Shown here: one piece after another, positions 11,304 through 22,398 of the stretch
How positions within the stretch are numbered: the stretch's first letter is position 1
How the letters are laid out: the number at the start of each line of letters is the position of its first letter
Assembly: GCA_025738555.1 (NCBI GenBank)
Contig: JAOVFP010000008.1
Span: 1,054,001-1,118,000, forward strand
Direction of reading: 5' to 3'
DNA length: 64,000 bases
From: Cyathus striatus
Taxonomy: Eukaryota > Basidiomycota > Agaricomycetes > Agaricales > Nidulariaceae
Program-made: the position numbers and the translations under genes
Notes under the pieces: model-generated
What the model was told of the DNA's origin: nothing
Databases searched by the model: none
Seen by the model: only the letters and a program-made list of their open reading frames with translations

Positions 11304-12121
11304 TAGTGTTGCCGCTGAGCTGGCAATTGAGCAAGCTGAGCGGACTTTTTCGCTCATCACTCCTGTCAACTCAGCTCGAATTAATGAGTGGTAGCTTAAG
11401 CGACCGCTCATGTACGTGGGAACAGGGCAGAAAAGTGAGTTTAAGGTGATTCCGAGTGAATCTGCAAAAACATCGAGTTCCCTCAAATTCTCAATTGTAT
11501 TTTACTACAGTTATAATTCTATGTGATGCATGATTTTTTAGCAAGTTAAAAGCAATAATATGCAAGTATTAACTGGCTTACAGCAGGCTAGAGATCGAAT
11601 TCTGATTCCGTGCTCCCTTAGATCAAGGTCGATAAGGTCAATATGATATACTAAGCGATTGCATTAATTTGCTCGAAATAATAATAATATTTCTTGTCTC
11701 TGGATATAATGATTTGCAGGCCTGAGTATTTGTGGAATTTCGACCACGAGCTGAAGTACAAAATCAAAGCTTAAAGAAACAAAGTTACATTGACCTTCTC
11801 TTCAAAGAACACATTTCCAGTGTTTTCCACTAGTGCCGAGCCGAAAATACTATTTCCTAGATAATTCACTTATTATTTCTTCTGTATCTATACTTCCTGA
11901 TATGTAGATCCTCGATGCAATAGGCCCAGTAACTCAATTATTAGTTTGTTAATATCCAATTATTCCAACCCTTGAATGATAATTTGTATTTGAGCGGCCG
12001 CTCAAACAGCTCAACGAGCTGAGTTGCAATGAGCTGAGCGACCCTTGATTGGCTTAGCTCAGCTCATTGAGCTAACAGGAGGAAAAGCTACCTTGAGCTG
12101 AGCTGAGCGGCGGCAACACTA
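11304..12121. mobile_element. hAT-like non-autonomous element, 818 bp, 8-bp TSD
   Basis: Terminal inverted repeat TAGTGTTGCCGC at both ends, with perfect 8-bp direct repeats GCTCTGTC at 11296-11303 and 12122-12129. An 8-bp duplication plus a TAGNG terminus is the hAT signature. Many subterminal copies of GAGCTGAGC or its complement (for example 11320-11340 and 12015-12110) fit hAT transposase-binding repeats. There is no transposase ORF. It sits 16 bp from the end of MITE copy 2. Confidence 0.85.
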
Positions 12122-12129
12122 GCTCTGTC

Positions 12130-15100
12130 ACGCGACATTGCTTAGATATGTCACAAAATGTAACGCTGTGCAACTGGGTGGTGATGCCGGATTGCGCATC
12201 AAAATCAGTAAAACATAAACCACTTCTTCAAAAGATGTCCGACTACCGTGAAACTTGAGGAATAAATAGTATACACATCGCACCTTATGTCTGTCAATTT
12301 TTTTAAGCTCGTAGTATAATGTCAGTAATTTTAAAATAAATTTAAGATTCGGCGTACAACCGGCTGGTAAATAACAGTATTCATGATCTGTTTAATTGCA
12401 CTGTTTTTAAATTACAACCTTTATTGTTTGATCTTCTTCTCATCAATCATTATTACTTCATATTTTCAGTGGTGATTATTTCATAGTGCATAATGTTGGT
12501 ATGTGCCATAGTACTGCTGAAAGCTTCGGTTCCGTTTATGAGCTCTTACAGCACTCCCTTTCTGCACTTGATCCTTCATTTGAATGTAGTAAATTGTAGT
12601 TATTCCTCGCTATGTATCTATTACCTTGCCTGAGGCACAACTGGTAGGTAAAGCTTAGGTAAAGTGGTAGTGGGCCCTGCTGGTGGCAGCTGGCCTTAGG
12701 GTTTATAAGATAATATATATTGCAATACTTACCTGATATTCGGAACAAAATCAGTTAGCGCACATGAATATGGTGATGTGATTTGATTGACGTTTACGGA
12801 GTTGTCAATTCCACAGTGAAATATAGGCATATATTTACTTACATGCAAGGTTATTTACTGGTATTATTGGCTTCCATTGTATAACAAGTTTTTCGGGCAG
12901 ATTCAAGGTTAGTATTTAATGCTGGATCACTGCCATCATTGATAGCTTCATTGATCCAGCTTAACACAGAGGAGGACGAGATGCGGAGATATAACCATGG
13001 AACCAATGATAAGATTTGGAAGCAGGATTTGGTTGTATGTTATCTGTAAACACCATGCCATCAGCTAGCGTGTACAAGTGTCTGAGATGAGACGTACAAC
13101 AACTTTCACCCTCCAGTATTAGCTAGATATCTATTTGTCACTGTAAAACTTTCATTTTCATTCCAGTTATAGATATGATACTATCATTGAGGCGACAAGG
13201 TGTATACAGCTTAGGTTTGGCTAGGCTTAAGTGCTGATAAAGCTCGCTGCTTGACCATATCAAGATTATCTTCAACAATGAAGGCAAGGTATCCAAGACC
13301 CGGCCTCCAATGATTGTGATGAGATAAAGTAGTGAATCATGATGGGGAATATATGTATTGTCCGGTTTTTCCTGAAGTATCCTAGATAGAGGCTTGTATC
13401 AAGTTGGGGATGTTGAGAAATATTACAAAGGGCCTGGGCTTGTTGAAAACAAGTTCAAAAAGTGACTGCATAAGGCTGTTCAGTTACATAATAGTAGTTT
13501 CGTAAACAAGTATAAATATTTGGAAACATGATGAACTGCCCTTTCTCCCATTCAAAGTTACACCTGGTTCATTCATGGCCCAAACATTCATGAATGCATC
13601 AGAAAAAAAGTGCACCACATACATTGGGGTAAAAATAGAATATAATAGTTAAAAATATGTTGTAAACCTCAAAAATATGATGTATTGACAACAAGTATTG
13701 TGAACTACTAGTATGGAACCTCAGAAATACCAACCCAGGAATAGTTGCCAACATTCTATGAAATTAAACATATACAATAAATCCCAATACTTCCTAACAT
13801 TCTATATTATTGTAAACATATAATCTTGCAAATATACAACCCTTTGCAATACATGTGTGATATACAAGCTTTTGGAATGATTTGACCACTTTGTAACAGA
13901 TTTTGATGTATTACAAAGTAAACAGTACAATACAATTGATCACAATATTATTATCCAATACAATGTTGTTGCAAGAGGTTCTTACTAAACAATCCAATAC
14001 AAGGCCCCCCAATGGAAGGTCTAGGGCCTAGGGCATATGGATCACACCTCACATAGTACAATACAGTAATATCATCAGCTTACATTGTCCATGGAATACA
14101 AATAGTAGCACACTATAAAGTAATCAAAACAGAGGAAGAGAACTTAGAGAAGTGAAATACCAAGTAGTCAGTCTGTCCGAGCCTGTCCAAGAATATCCAG
14201 TCCATCCATCCATCCATCTGTCTGTCCAAGACAAGAGGTTGTAAGGGTGAGTATGTGTGTCGATGTGTAGACTTGAGTTAGTTTGCAAGCATGGTTGTGT
14301 CCATCAACCATTGTGCTTTGTCAATTTGATTTGAAGTTATGCTTGTTGTTATGAGATGATAGTTGTAGCTTTGAAGACTTGGATCAAACTACAACAGAGA
14401 GTGAGATAATAAGTAGCTGGAGTGAATATGATAAGCTTTGGATGATAGAACTGATTAAGGGCTGCTCAATCCTAGAGCCACTGACCCTTAATACAACTGG
14501 ATGATGATAAGAGTAGATATAATGGGGTGTATTTCACTGAGGAGAGGTAGCTAGCTACAGAGGGGTTTATATATGTAAATTATCTAAGTGAGTCATATAA
14601 AATTATAGAGTAAACTATAGTAAAGGAAAGCATAGCTTTTAGGGAATTGTGTGCAGCAACATGTGTTAAGTGTTGTCACTTTTCTGCCATTGTCAATTAC
14701 TGTGTCCAATTCCATGAGCATCATCTGAGCTGAATTGGGATGTTTGATTTTGGGGTTGTTTGGTCTTGAGGGTGTCGGTTAGTCTGGCACATGACTTATT
14801 CATTGGTTTCAGAACACATTGACTTTGGTGGAATAACTTTGTATTCTGCTGACTTCATCGCTCTCCGTCTTTAATCTGGCCTATTTGGCATGCATGCACA
14901 ATGGTCTGGTGCATTGTTTTTATTATATTGTTGTTAAGATTCTGACGTGGGTTATGTATTATAGGTGATTTCATGCATAGGCCACTGACAGGCCTTACAA
15001 GGTCAGTAGTACATAGTGAGGGAAGCATGAAGATCTATATTATGAAACAAAAGTTGAAGTCAAGTATACTCAAGACAGTTGGTAGATCTTACCAGCAATG

Positions 15101-15195
15101 AGTCTTCTGTCTTTTGTGCACTGATTTACCCCCTCTTGATAAAGCAGAAGGGACAGCTCATCCATGGGTAGCTGGGCACTCAGAGTCCAGACTAG
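12130..15195. other. CpG-poor gene-free stretch
   Basis: About 3 kb of AT-rich sequence with few CpGs, no supported ORF and no partner repeat that I can identify. A short CCATCCATCCATC microsatellite lies near 14202-14222. It is probably old, decayed repeat DNA. Confidence 0.4.
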
Positions 15196-15199
15196 CAGC

Positions 15200-15482
15200 A
15201 TTCTGATTGGGTGGTTCTTGCTCTGAGGGGGGTGATGGTGAGTGGATGTGACAAAGTCTCCTGTTTTGAGTAGTCTGATTGGGTGGATCATGCTCCAGGG
15301 GTGATGGTGAGTAGATGTGACGGTGTCCCCTGACCTGATTAGTCTGATTGGGTAGATTGTGCTCTGGGGGGGTAATGGTGAGTGGATGTGACTGAGTCCC
15401 CTGTTCTGATCAATCCTATTGGGTGGATCTTGCTCTGGGGGGGGGGGGGGTGATGGTGAGTCAGTCTGATGGAGTCCCCTGC
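15200..15482. repeat. Minisatellite, ~70-bp unit, four copies
   Basis: The string CTGATTGGGTGG or a close variant recurs at about 15203, 15275, 15343 and 15415 (spacings 72, 68, 72). Each copy continues to GCTCTGGGG, GATGGTGAGT and GTCCCCTG. A G-run of 13 occurs in the last copy. The open minus-strand frame across it (Pro/His/Asp-rich) is a consequence of the repeat and not evidence of a gene. Confidence 0.75.
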
Positions 15483-15637
15483 TCAGTAATAGCCAATGTG
15501 GTGGCAAATGTCCCAGTGGAGGTGAGGATGAATATTGGTTTTGGAGCTCAGGTGGTGGTGAGCTTCTCAGTGGGGTGAGCCAATGATGGTATTGAGACTG
15601 GTTACAGAGTGTGTCAATGGAGGAAAGAGAGAGAGTA

Positions 15638-16394
15638 CTGTACCATTACAACCGAATGTTCATGATTTTTTAGCGTGACACTGAAGTTTAGTTCATTGTT
15701 CAGTTCATACCTAGATTTGGTGCGTGACATTAGCCAAATTTGTTCAAACATATAAGGGCACGCTGAAGTGCTGGGACAATGGGGCAATGCATTATAAGTA
15801 GCCCAAGAAGAAGAACAATGATGTATTGTCTCATAATAACTTATTTAGAAAGTCTTGATGGTGGTCTAAGCAATGGAATTAATGTTTAAATACCATAGCA
15901 TTCAATAAAGTAGCTCCCAAGAATTCACATTTGCAATATCTAAGGTGAGATATGTTACTAATGTATATTTCACAACATTACTTATTTTCTAAGTTAGTTA
16001 TACACAGATTCATCATGGATTCTCTGGGTACGCAATTGAAGAAGGATTTCAGCAAGCAATGCCAAACTGAGAACAGATGCAGAGAGCACTACTATCGAGG
16101 TGGCAGAAGACACATCAATAGATGCAACTCCAACTTTGAGGCATGGTGAGAGAAAAAAATATAAAAATACAATGTATTCGTCTAAATCATGGGAAGAGCA
16201 TTAGAGTACTTATTTCACATAATTTACATGTACTATCACCTTGAACTGTTTGAGAAATTTTTGAAAAAATAGGCCTATTTTATTTCAGCTGAACCTTTGT
16301 TCAAACTAGCTTGTGATGCATCACAAATCAAAAAATTGTTCAGTTCACGCAGGTACCATTATGCGTCACTGAACAATCGGTCGTAATGGTACAG
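15638..16394. mobile_element. MITE copy 3, TA-flanked, 757 bp
   Basis: Ends CTGTACCATTACAACCGAATG and the inverse of CTGTACCATTACGACCGATTG, flanked by TA at 15636-15637 and 16395-16396. It shares GTTCATTGTTCAGTTCA and GTGCGTGACAT with copy 2 but has a longer, unrelated interior. No transposase is seen. Confidence 0.75.
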
Positions 16395-16396
16395 TA

Positions 16397-18129
16397 TGTG
16401 ATAACACCTGATTCAAGTCCTCCTCTTCCAGCACCCTTCTGTGCTCTGCCTCTCTCCTCACTACTTGCTGCTCCTGTTCCTTTCAGGCCCTTCTTTGTTC
16501 AAGGATTGAGGAAGTTTCATCTTCACCTTGATTAATAGGGGTGTTCTCATTTCTTACATTCTTCCACTTCTGCTTCAGCATAGAAAGTTCACTATAGATA
16601 GCAAGAGGTAGTGCAGCAGGAGGTGTGAAGTGAGAAAGGATGAGCACATACCTTGTTGAGAATTTAAGGGTATCCACAACCAACTCATCTTCAGGATCAT
16701 TGGTGAAGAGCTGCATGCAGTTGTTGTGGAAAGTCTGGTAGTCAAAGTCAGATCAAATCATGTCATTTCAGCTGTTGTGTGGTGAGAGTGCAAAGTAGGC
16801 CTGAGAAACAATGATCAGAATAGATCGGAAGGAGAGATGGCCCATACCTGAAGAGCTGCATATAAAACCACCTGAGGAAACACCTCCTTCATGCCATGCA
16901 TTTCTGCTTGACAATCCTTGGAAGCAGAACAATATCCAGTCAGAGCTGAGGACTCTCCTGTGTATATTGCATGCAGCATCTACAAAGAGATTACTAGATG
17001 AGCTCAAAAAGAACAGTATACCTCACCCAGATCAATAAATGACCTCTAAATAGGCCCTTATCCTCATTCCCTGGATGGTAAATGGATCCCTCCAGATACA
17101 AGAAGGAGGGGAACTCATTGGCTCCTATGAAAATTGTTCTGCTCTCAACCTTATTGCAAAACAAACTGGAGCAAATATTAGGATTGGATCAAAAGGTAGA
17201 CAATGAAAAAGCATACTTTGGGTCATTATCAAACTCCTCCAGTCATTGCAATGGTGTTAGAGCTCTTGCAGTTGCTTTGTGAGCCCACCCTCTGTTCTCT
17301 TTGTGCAATCCAAGCAGAGAGGGTGTTATAGGAAAGTGGATGGGGTTGGGTGGGAGCCACTTGTCAATGTTGTAACAGACCATGTGAATGTCTTCACTGC
17401 ATGCACCATTGGCCTGTATGACCAACTAAACAGGAATTCAGTGGGTATATGCTGTCAAAACATCTAGAAAATTGCACCAGTTTAACAAATAGATCATACT
17501 CATCAACCCTCCCAACTAGTCCTTGAATAACTGATCGAAAATGGGGATGGAGGTTGGTAAGTGACTCAAACACCTGCTAGTCTTCTTCAGTGGGTCTGGC
17601 AACATCAAGTCAGCTTTATGAAAGTGATGAGGAAAGAAACTACTTACTCATCATCTTCCATTTCAAACCCAGCATACAGAACAGTAGAAATGTTGAAGAA
17701 AGGTCCTAAACAACAGGTAGCCCATTGGGCAGTTGATTCCAGGGAGTGCATCAAAGGGTTTATATGAAGACCAAGAGATTGGGGGGTGGAATATAGTGAT
17801 GGATAGACCACACTTACTTGCAGTGTTCACCATAGTACCTCAAAGATGTTATAACATTGGCTATACAGTCTTCAAGGGGAGGCTCAGACATAGCTGTGGT
17901 AGTGGTGATGGTGGGAGTAAGGAAAGAAAGGGACTTTCATCTCATCACAGTGAGATGAGCCTCAGGGTATAATTATGTAATCACCACTATTACTGAGTTC
18001 AATCTCTTATCTCTGAATCACTGAATTGAATGCTCTAAGAGAGGTTCCAGGGTTCTGCACTCTTTGATTTCTTTTCCCATTCTTCACATATTCTGTAGAC
18101 ATCTCTAATGTTTGTTATTTCTTACAGGG
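16397..18129. other. Decayed CpG-poor stretch upstream of the Plavaka gene
   Basis: Short plus-strand frames (for example 16811-17038 and 17082-17282) have protein-like composition but are interrupted by stops and match no domain I recognise. They may be the 5' part of the transposon whose transposase starts at 18130, or an older insertion. No terminal repeats were located. Confidence 0.3.
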
Positions 18130-21100
18130 ATGGCTCATATTTGTAGAGCCTGTAACACTTCATTTTCAACAGAACATGGTCTATCAGTGCATCAGTCTAA
18201 ATGTATCTGCTGGAAGCACCAAAAAGCACAGAAGATCAAAGGCATGCAGTCTGTCAAGGCAACATCATCTACACAGGGTGATATTTCCTCTGGTACAGCA
18301 GTGGATGAATTCAAGCATTCCCCAGAGCCCCAAGAATATTGCACCTCTGGTCTTCCAAAATGGAAAACAAGACTACCTAAATGATTTTGTGACTTGCTCC
18401 CAGCTCCCCCTCCTTTCATAATTACCACAGAAGAAGATATTATTAGACCATCCCCATCTCCCACACCTACTCCAACAATTATACCACTTTATAAAACCAG
18501 ACTAAATAGCTATGGTGTATACTGAATTTACAAGTCTGGAGCTCCTTCATTCACACCAGATAGCAATTTTAACATTGCTCAAGTGTCTGATTGTCCAACA
18601 TTTCAACAATCTTCAGAAAACTCTGACTCCTGATAAGACTAACTTTTAGAGTATGTTTATTTATGTAGTTTTAACACCAACAAAGAACATAAAGTTCAAG
18701 TTAGATTTATATTTAGGTTGAGGGCATAATGTTTTCAAGTATAGTAAAATGAACAAAGTATTTAATAGTAGATAATGTGATTGCTTTCAGGTACTTCCAG
18801 AACAGACTTCAGACTTCAGATTAATACTTCAGAATCCAATATCAATTTCAGATGTACTCTACTGTGAGAACAGAAGTACAGCCAGTGCAGTGCTTAAGGT
18901 ATTCTAAGGTATGCCCAACTACTTATATACTTAATTACATGGCAATGGTCTCATGTGCAATGGAATAGGTATAGTAGTACTGTATCATAGGTATTGAAAT
19001 ATTACTAAGTCCACAAGAGGTGTTGTTCAGCCTCCACATGCAAAACCATGCAGATGCACTCTGTTTCAGAGGCACATCAAGTGCCACACTATGCTATTAA
19101 TAGACACACATCAAGACATGTGCCAATACATGTGCTAATCTTAGCCAAGTACTCGGATATAATGGACACCAGTGTTTCTGGTACTGGCACATCTGATGGC
19201 ACCACCCAATGTGCCATGGGTAGTGTTCAGCATGTGTTTCAAAGTCCTGGGGGCAGCATTTCACAGGAGAGATGTATGGATGTTCCAGGTTATTTGAGAG
19301 ACTGCATGATAGTGGTACTAAGAGTTCTTGAGTCCAAAGTATTTCCCTGAAGCTATGGGATTGTCTAACTTGGTACTGTGAGCATTGTTCTGGGTATGGA
19401 GAAGTACTAATACATTCCATAGTAGTATCTTTGGGTCTTTTACTTATGGTATAGCTATCTAGTACTTTGTAATTTATGTAGGAATCATTGAGCTGCCCAA
19501 ATATATTATTGTCATGTTGAATCCCTTAATTCATATTGGAGGTGATACTTTGACTGGCAGTGTGGGACTCAACCCCAGCCCTTGGACTCCTCCCTTGATA
19601 GTGTACTCAAGTAGAATACTTTAGCTGGTGGCTCAGGACTTGCCCCAACTCTTGGACTCTCAGGCTTGATTCACTATATTATATTACTGATACTCAATGG
19701 CTATTGTATTTCGAAAAATAGCCTTATTATTTTACTAGGTGTATCACTCCTTTTGGGGATTTCCATTCGGAATAGATTTTCAGAATCCTTCCAGTGTAAT
19801 GTCCATTGCAAAACACCCATTCACAAACACATCTGTCTTCTGTCTGATGGCCTGGCATTATGAAGGAGTAACTAAAACAGCAAGCAGTCTTAATGATCTT
19901 GTCCATAATGTGCTTCTTGCACCGGATTTTAAACTAGAAGATCTCGCTGAATTCAATGCATCCAAAGAGGAGCAAAAATTGGACAACTTTGCACCACTCA
20001 AAGATGGCTGGATTAAGACATTGGTAGAGATCTCCCTACTATGTGCCAGATTCAAATTCTGGTCTGAAGAGAATGCACCTAAATATACTGTGGAAGGAGT
20101 TTATTATTGTAAACTCATGGATGTTATTACAGCAGCATATAAAGAGTGTTCTGCTCTCAACTTTCACATCTCACCTTTTGAAGAATACTGGCAACCAAAC
20201 CCTGATGCACCACCAGAGAGAATATTTTCCGAACTTTACAATGCCAATGCATATATTAAAGAGCATGAAAAAATCTGCTGTCAACATCTGGATGATGATA
20301 TGGAAATTGTTATTGCTCCTATTATGCTTTGGTCTGACTTGACTCATCTTACCAACTTTGGTACTGCAAGTCTATGACCAGTCTACCTTTATCTTGGCAG
20401 TCAGTCTAATATACCAAAGGTAAGTAGACAATTCTTTTCATTTTAACTTTGCTAAATTGCCAAATAGTTGGATGACATTATTCAAGATGAATACAAAAAA
20501 GAGTTTGGAAAGCCTCCATCTTCAGATGTATTCACACATTTGAGGCATGAAATCATGCAAGTGATTTGGTTCCTGCTTCTTGATAAAGAATTTATGGAGG
20601 CTTATGTGAATGGCATAGAGCTAGAATTTCTCGATGGCATAGTGTGAAGGCTTTCCCCAAGATTCTTTATCTACTCTGCAGACTATTCTGAGAAGTAAGC
20701 TCTTGATTTGATACTAAATATGCTTGCTAATTCATTTTTTTTTATCTCACTAGAGCTCTTCTAGCATGCATCAAGTACCTGGGAAATTTTCTGTGTCCCA
20801 GATGTGAAATAAAGAAAGACTTGATTCAGTACCTTGGAAGTAAATGGGACATGTTCAGGAGAGAGAAATTAGCATGCATTGATAATGCAGATAAGAAAGA
20901 AGCAGTTGAGTGTACATGTAAATTAATTTTTAAGGAAGGTGTCTCAGTGGGATTGAAGAGATTTTCAAAAATACTGGATTCATCTACACCTACCCAAGTA
21001 AGTTCTATATGCTAAGGGTTGTATATTTATGTCTCACTGACTCTGATTAGAATGCATTTTCTGAGTGATTAGATCTTCATGTGTTAACTTTTATGACCTC

Positions 21101-21206
21101 TTCACTGTAGATCTATTACATGAATTTGAGCTTGGAGTATGGAAGGCTGTACTCACCCATCTTATTCAAATTCTGTATGCAAATGGTAAAGATTTAGTTC
21201 AAGAGC
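18130..21206 (+). pseudogene. Plavaka-type DNA transposase, 5' part
   Basis: ATG at 18130 opens MAHICRACNTSFSTEHGLS with a C-x2-C-x12-H-x3-C zinc finger typical of the N-terminus of these transposases. Further in-phase pieces occur at 18430-18630, 19780-20378 (LMAWHY, DLVHNVLL, ERIFSELYNANAYIKEHEK, LWSDLTHLTNFGTASL), 20467-20700 and 20753-21000, separated by GT-AG introns. Plavaka belongs to the CACTA-related transposons abundant in agaricomycetes. Premature TGA codons at 20376-20378 and about 20645 stand where a sense codon is expected, so the gene is dead. The reading frame is cut after DLVQE at 21206 by the LTR of the Ty3 element and resumes at 42430. Confidence 0.72.
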
Positions 21207-22278
21207 TAATACGCCTAGCGTACTTCTACCTACTGTAAAAACATTATTTCTATATTCTACGCGCTACTTACAAACGGTACAATATATCTGGGTTGTAATT
21301 AGTAGCTAAGGTAGAGGTCCCGGACCATTAGCTAGCGTGGGAACGATTCGCGCTAATAAGGGACATAACTAGCCTAAGTAGGAAAGCGTCTAAGAATAGA
21401 AACACCGAGGTCAGAGCTTATTCTCGACATCGGTGAGAAGTAATTACCAGTAAGGCTGGAGATCGAGCTAAGCACACGTCTATTCTAATAATAGGATATC
21501 GAAGCTATGTTATTGCGTCATAGGAAAAGGCATGAGCACTAGACCCACGGCAGTTGCCGCTATCTAACCACGCTGTACCAGCGCTGTGCATCAGCACGCC
21601 ATAGGCACCTGGATAGGCCTGAGACCCGGCATTCCCGGCCGGCTTATTCAGCATTTCCCATTTCCATGCGTCAAAGCGCACGGCATCACGCCTTCATATG
21701 GAGCGTCTCACCTGCGGATATGGCTTATTGTACTTCGCTATCTTTCCATATGGACGCATTCTTGGCGCTAGTATGTTTGGTATATTCGTGATTTACTCTG
21801 GTCCATCCCAGACACCTGTCTCCAGTCTAAAAGTCTACTTTACAGCTTAGCTGATGTGTAATTACTGCTTTGGTATTAACTATATAGTTTCTTTTAGCCG
21901 TGTTCTGTAAGATATTTAATAGGTAGATTTGTGTAGTAGAAGGGCAGTCTCCTGTGCCCCGAGAAATACCATCTAGCATCGTGCTTTAGTATTTGTGTGA
22001 GCTTTGAGATTCTAAGTGCAACACGAAGTGTGAAGTCATAAGGCCGTGTTAAGTCCAAGATTAAGGAACGCGCATCAAAACGCGCATCAAAACGTTCGCT
22101 AAGTGTGCACTCCCTCTCGAACGTCGGTTTTTGACACCCCCACTATTACTTTACTTCGCCCGGAAGCACCTTGCATCCGAGTCTTACCCACCGAGCACTT
22201 TCTTAGTGAGTGTACGTGGTGTGAGTTTTATTATTAATATTTACATTTACACTACGTTGCGCTAAACTAGGTACTTTA
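21207..22278 (+). repeat. 5' LTR of the outer Ty3 element
   Basis: 1,072 bp, starts TAATACGCCTAG and ends CTAGGTACTTTA (TAA...TTA). Same length as the 3' LTR and about 99% identical by eye, with 11 differences noted. Confidence 0.92.
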
Positions 22279-22280
22279 TC

Positions 22281-22297
22281 TGGAGCCCACCGCGAGG
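22281..22297 (+). promoter_or_regulatory. Candidate primer-binding site
   Basis: TGGAGCCCACCGCGAGG begins two bases after the LTR. TGG at this place is what the CCA end of a tRNA would pair with. The tRNA was not identified. Confidence 0.5.
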
Positions 22298-22398
22298 GGG
22301 TAAACCGGATACAAGCGCTAACGTTGCGGAGTAGTGTGAATTGAATAAGTAATAACGCGCTCGCCATTCCACCGAAATCTAAGAAGAGCGGCAAAAGT

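Noticed and set aside
15070..15507. 145-codon minus-strand Pro/His-rich ORF
   Set aside because: It lies over the ~70-bp minisatellite and is open only because the repeat lacks stops in that frame.
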